DNA from: Woeseiaceae bacterium | GTDB taxonomy: Bacteria; Pseudomonadota; Gammaproteobacteria; Steroidobacterales; Woeseiaceae | Assembly (NCBI GenBank): GCA_022615525.1 | Contig: JAKEGN010000324.1 | Coordinates: 1-5,504 of the forward strand | DNA length: 5,504 nt | Reading direction: 5' to 3' | Part shown: piece after piece, positions 5,183 through 5,504 of the stretch | Layout of the letters: the number at the start of each line of letters is the position of its first letter | Position numbering within the stretch: position 1 is the stretch's first letter | Notes under the pieces: model-generated | Seen by the model: only the letters and a program-made list of their open reading frames with translations | Told to the model about the DNA's origin: nothing | The model's database searches: none | Position numbers and translations under genes: made by a program

Positions 5183-5504
5183 ATGAGCAGCAACACCGGC
5201 ATCCAGGAACAGCGACGCGACATCGGCGGAGGCATCGAATCCCCCGCGATGGCGCTTGCCGTAATCAGCCAGGAGCTGATGGAGACCATACGCAACGCCC
5301 ACCTGGCTCTCGAGGATTGTGTGGATGGCCGCGGCGGCTCGACGGCCCTGGTACGTAGCGGGCAACTGCTGCACCAGGTCGCGGGTGCGCTGAAGATCAC
5401 CGAGACGTATGGCGCCGCCCTGCTCGCGGAGGAAATGGATGAGGTCTGCAATTACCTGGCGAACCTTCGGGCGGGCAAAGGGCGCGAGGACGGACTTGAA
5501 GCGC
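5183..5504 (+). CDS. chpA: ChpA, hybrid CheA-type histidine kinase, N-terminal 107 residues only (runs off right edge)
   Basis: The frame is open from the ATG at 5183 to the end of the window (107 codons plus one base). Residues 22-95 are helical and resemble the first Hpt-like module of ChpA: LLHQVAGALKITETYGAALL (62-81) followed by AEEM (82-85) corresponds to the P. aeruginosa pattern VHQVQGTLQMVEFYGAALLAEEM. His64 sits where an Hpt domain has its phospho-accepting His, but the usual Lys of HxxKG is Ala67 (HQVAG), so this first module may not be a normal phosphotransfer site. Full-length ChpA proteins are very large (over 2000 residues in P. aeruginosa), with several Hpt domains, a kinase core, a CheW domain and a receiver; none of these later parts is visible. 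AAGGG (5175-5179) is a close-spaced Shine-Dalgarno. No other in-frame ATG or GTG lies upstream after the pilJ stop. The gene follows pilJ by 42 bases, with no pilK between them. Confidence 0.88.
   Translation, partial: MSSNTGIQEQRRDIGGGIESPAMALAVISQELMETIRNAHLALEDCVDGRGGSTALVRSGQLLHQVAGALKITETYGAALLAEEMDEVCNYLANLRAGKGREDGLEA

Noticed and set aside
5137..5451. A 104-codon - strand frame antisense to the start of chpA
   Set aside because: The + strand frame carries the recognisable ChpA N-terminal module with an upstream Shine-Dalgarno. The antisense product is Ser/Ala/Arg-rich and unrecognisable.

Overview
The window is an ordinary but clearly readable stretch of a gammaproteobacterial chromosome. 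It holds the front half of a Pil-Chp type IV pilus chemosensory operon (pilG, pilH, pilI, pilJ, start of chpA) on the + strand. Divergent to it on the - strand lie glutathione synthetase (gshB) and the N-terminus of a TonB-family protein. The order tonB-like / gshB / pilG / pilH / pilI / pilJ matches my recollection of the Pseudomonas aeruginosa tonB3-gshB-pilGHIJ region, and the proteins resemble their Pseudomonas and Xanthomonas counterparts at motif level. The base composition is GC-rich (roughly 60% by eye). I would place it in Gammaproteobacteria outside the enterics and cannot name a genus.

Layout. Bases 1-189 (-) encode the first 63 residues of a TonB-like inner-membrane protein whose gene runs off the left edge. 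Bases 190-409 are a gap with small inverted repeats and a candidate promoter for the tonB-like gene. Bases 410-1387 (-) are gshB. Bases 1388-1731 are a 344-base divergent intergenic region that should hold both the gshB and pilG promoters, although no strong sigma-70 promoter is obvious. From 1732 to the right edge the + strand is one tightly packed operon: pilG (GTG start), pilH (9-base gap), pilI (13-base gap made by a perfect 13-bp tandem duplication), pilJ (39-base gap) and the start of chpA (42-base gap). pilK, the methyltransferase gene found between pilJ and chpA in P. aeruginosa, is absent from that position.

How the genes work together. PilJ is the membrane chemoreceptor and PilI the CheW-type adaptor that links it to the histidine kinase ChpA. 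PilG and PilH are two single-domain CheY-like receivers that take phosphoryl groups from ChpA and control pilus extension and retraction (and, in P. aeruginosa, cAMP production). GshB makes glutathione and has no known direct role in the pathway. A TonB3 paralogue at this locus in P. aeruginosa has been linked to twitching motility. I see no mobile element, CRISPR array, tRNA, rRNA or undescribed defence-like system. The most distinctive local features are the duplication at the pilH/pilI junction, the missing pilK, and a His in the glycine-rich loop of GshB.
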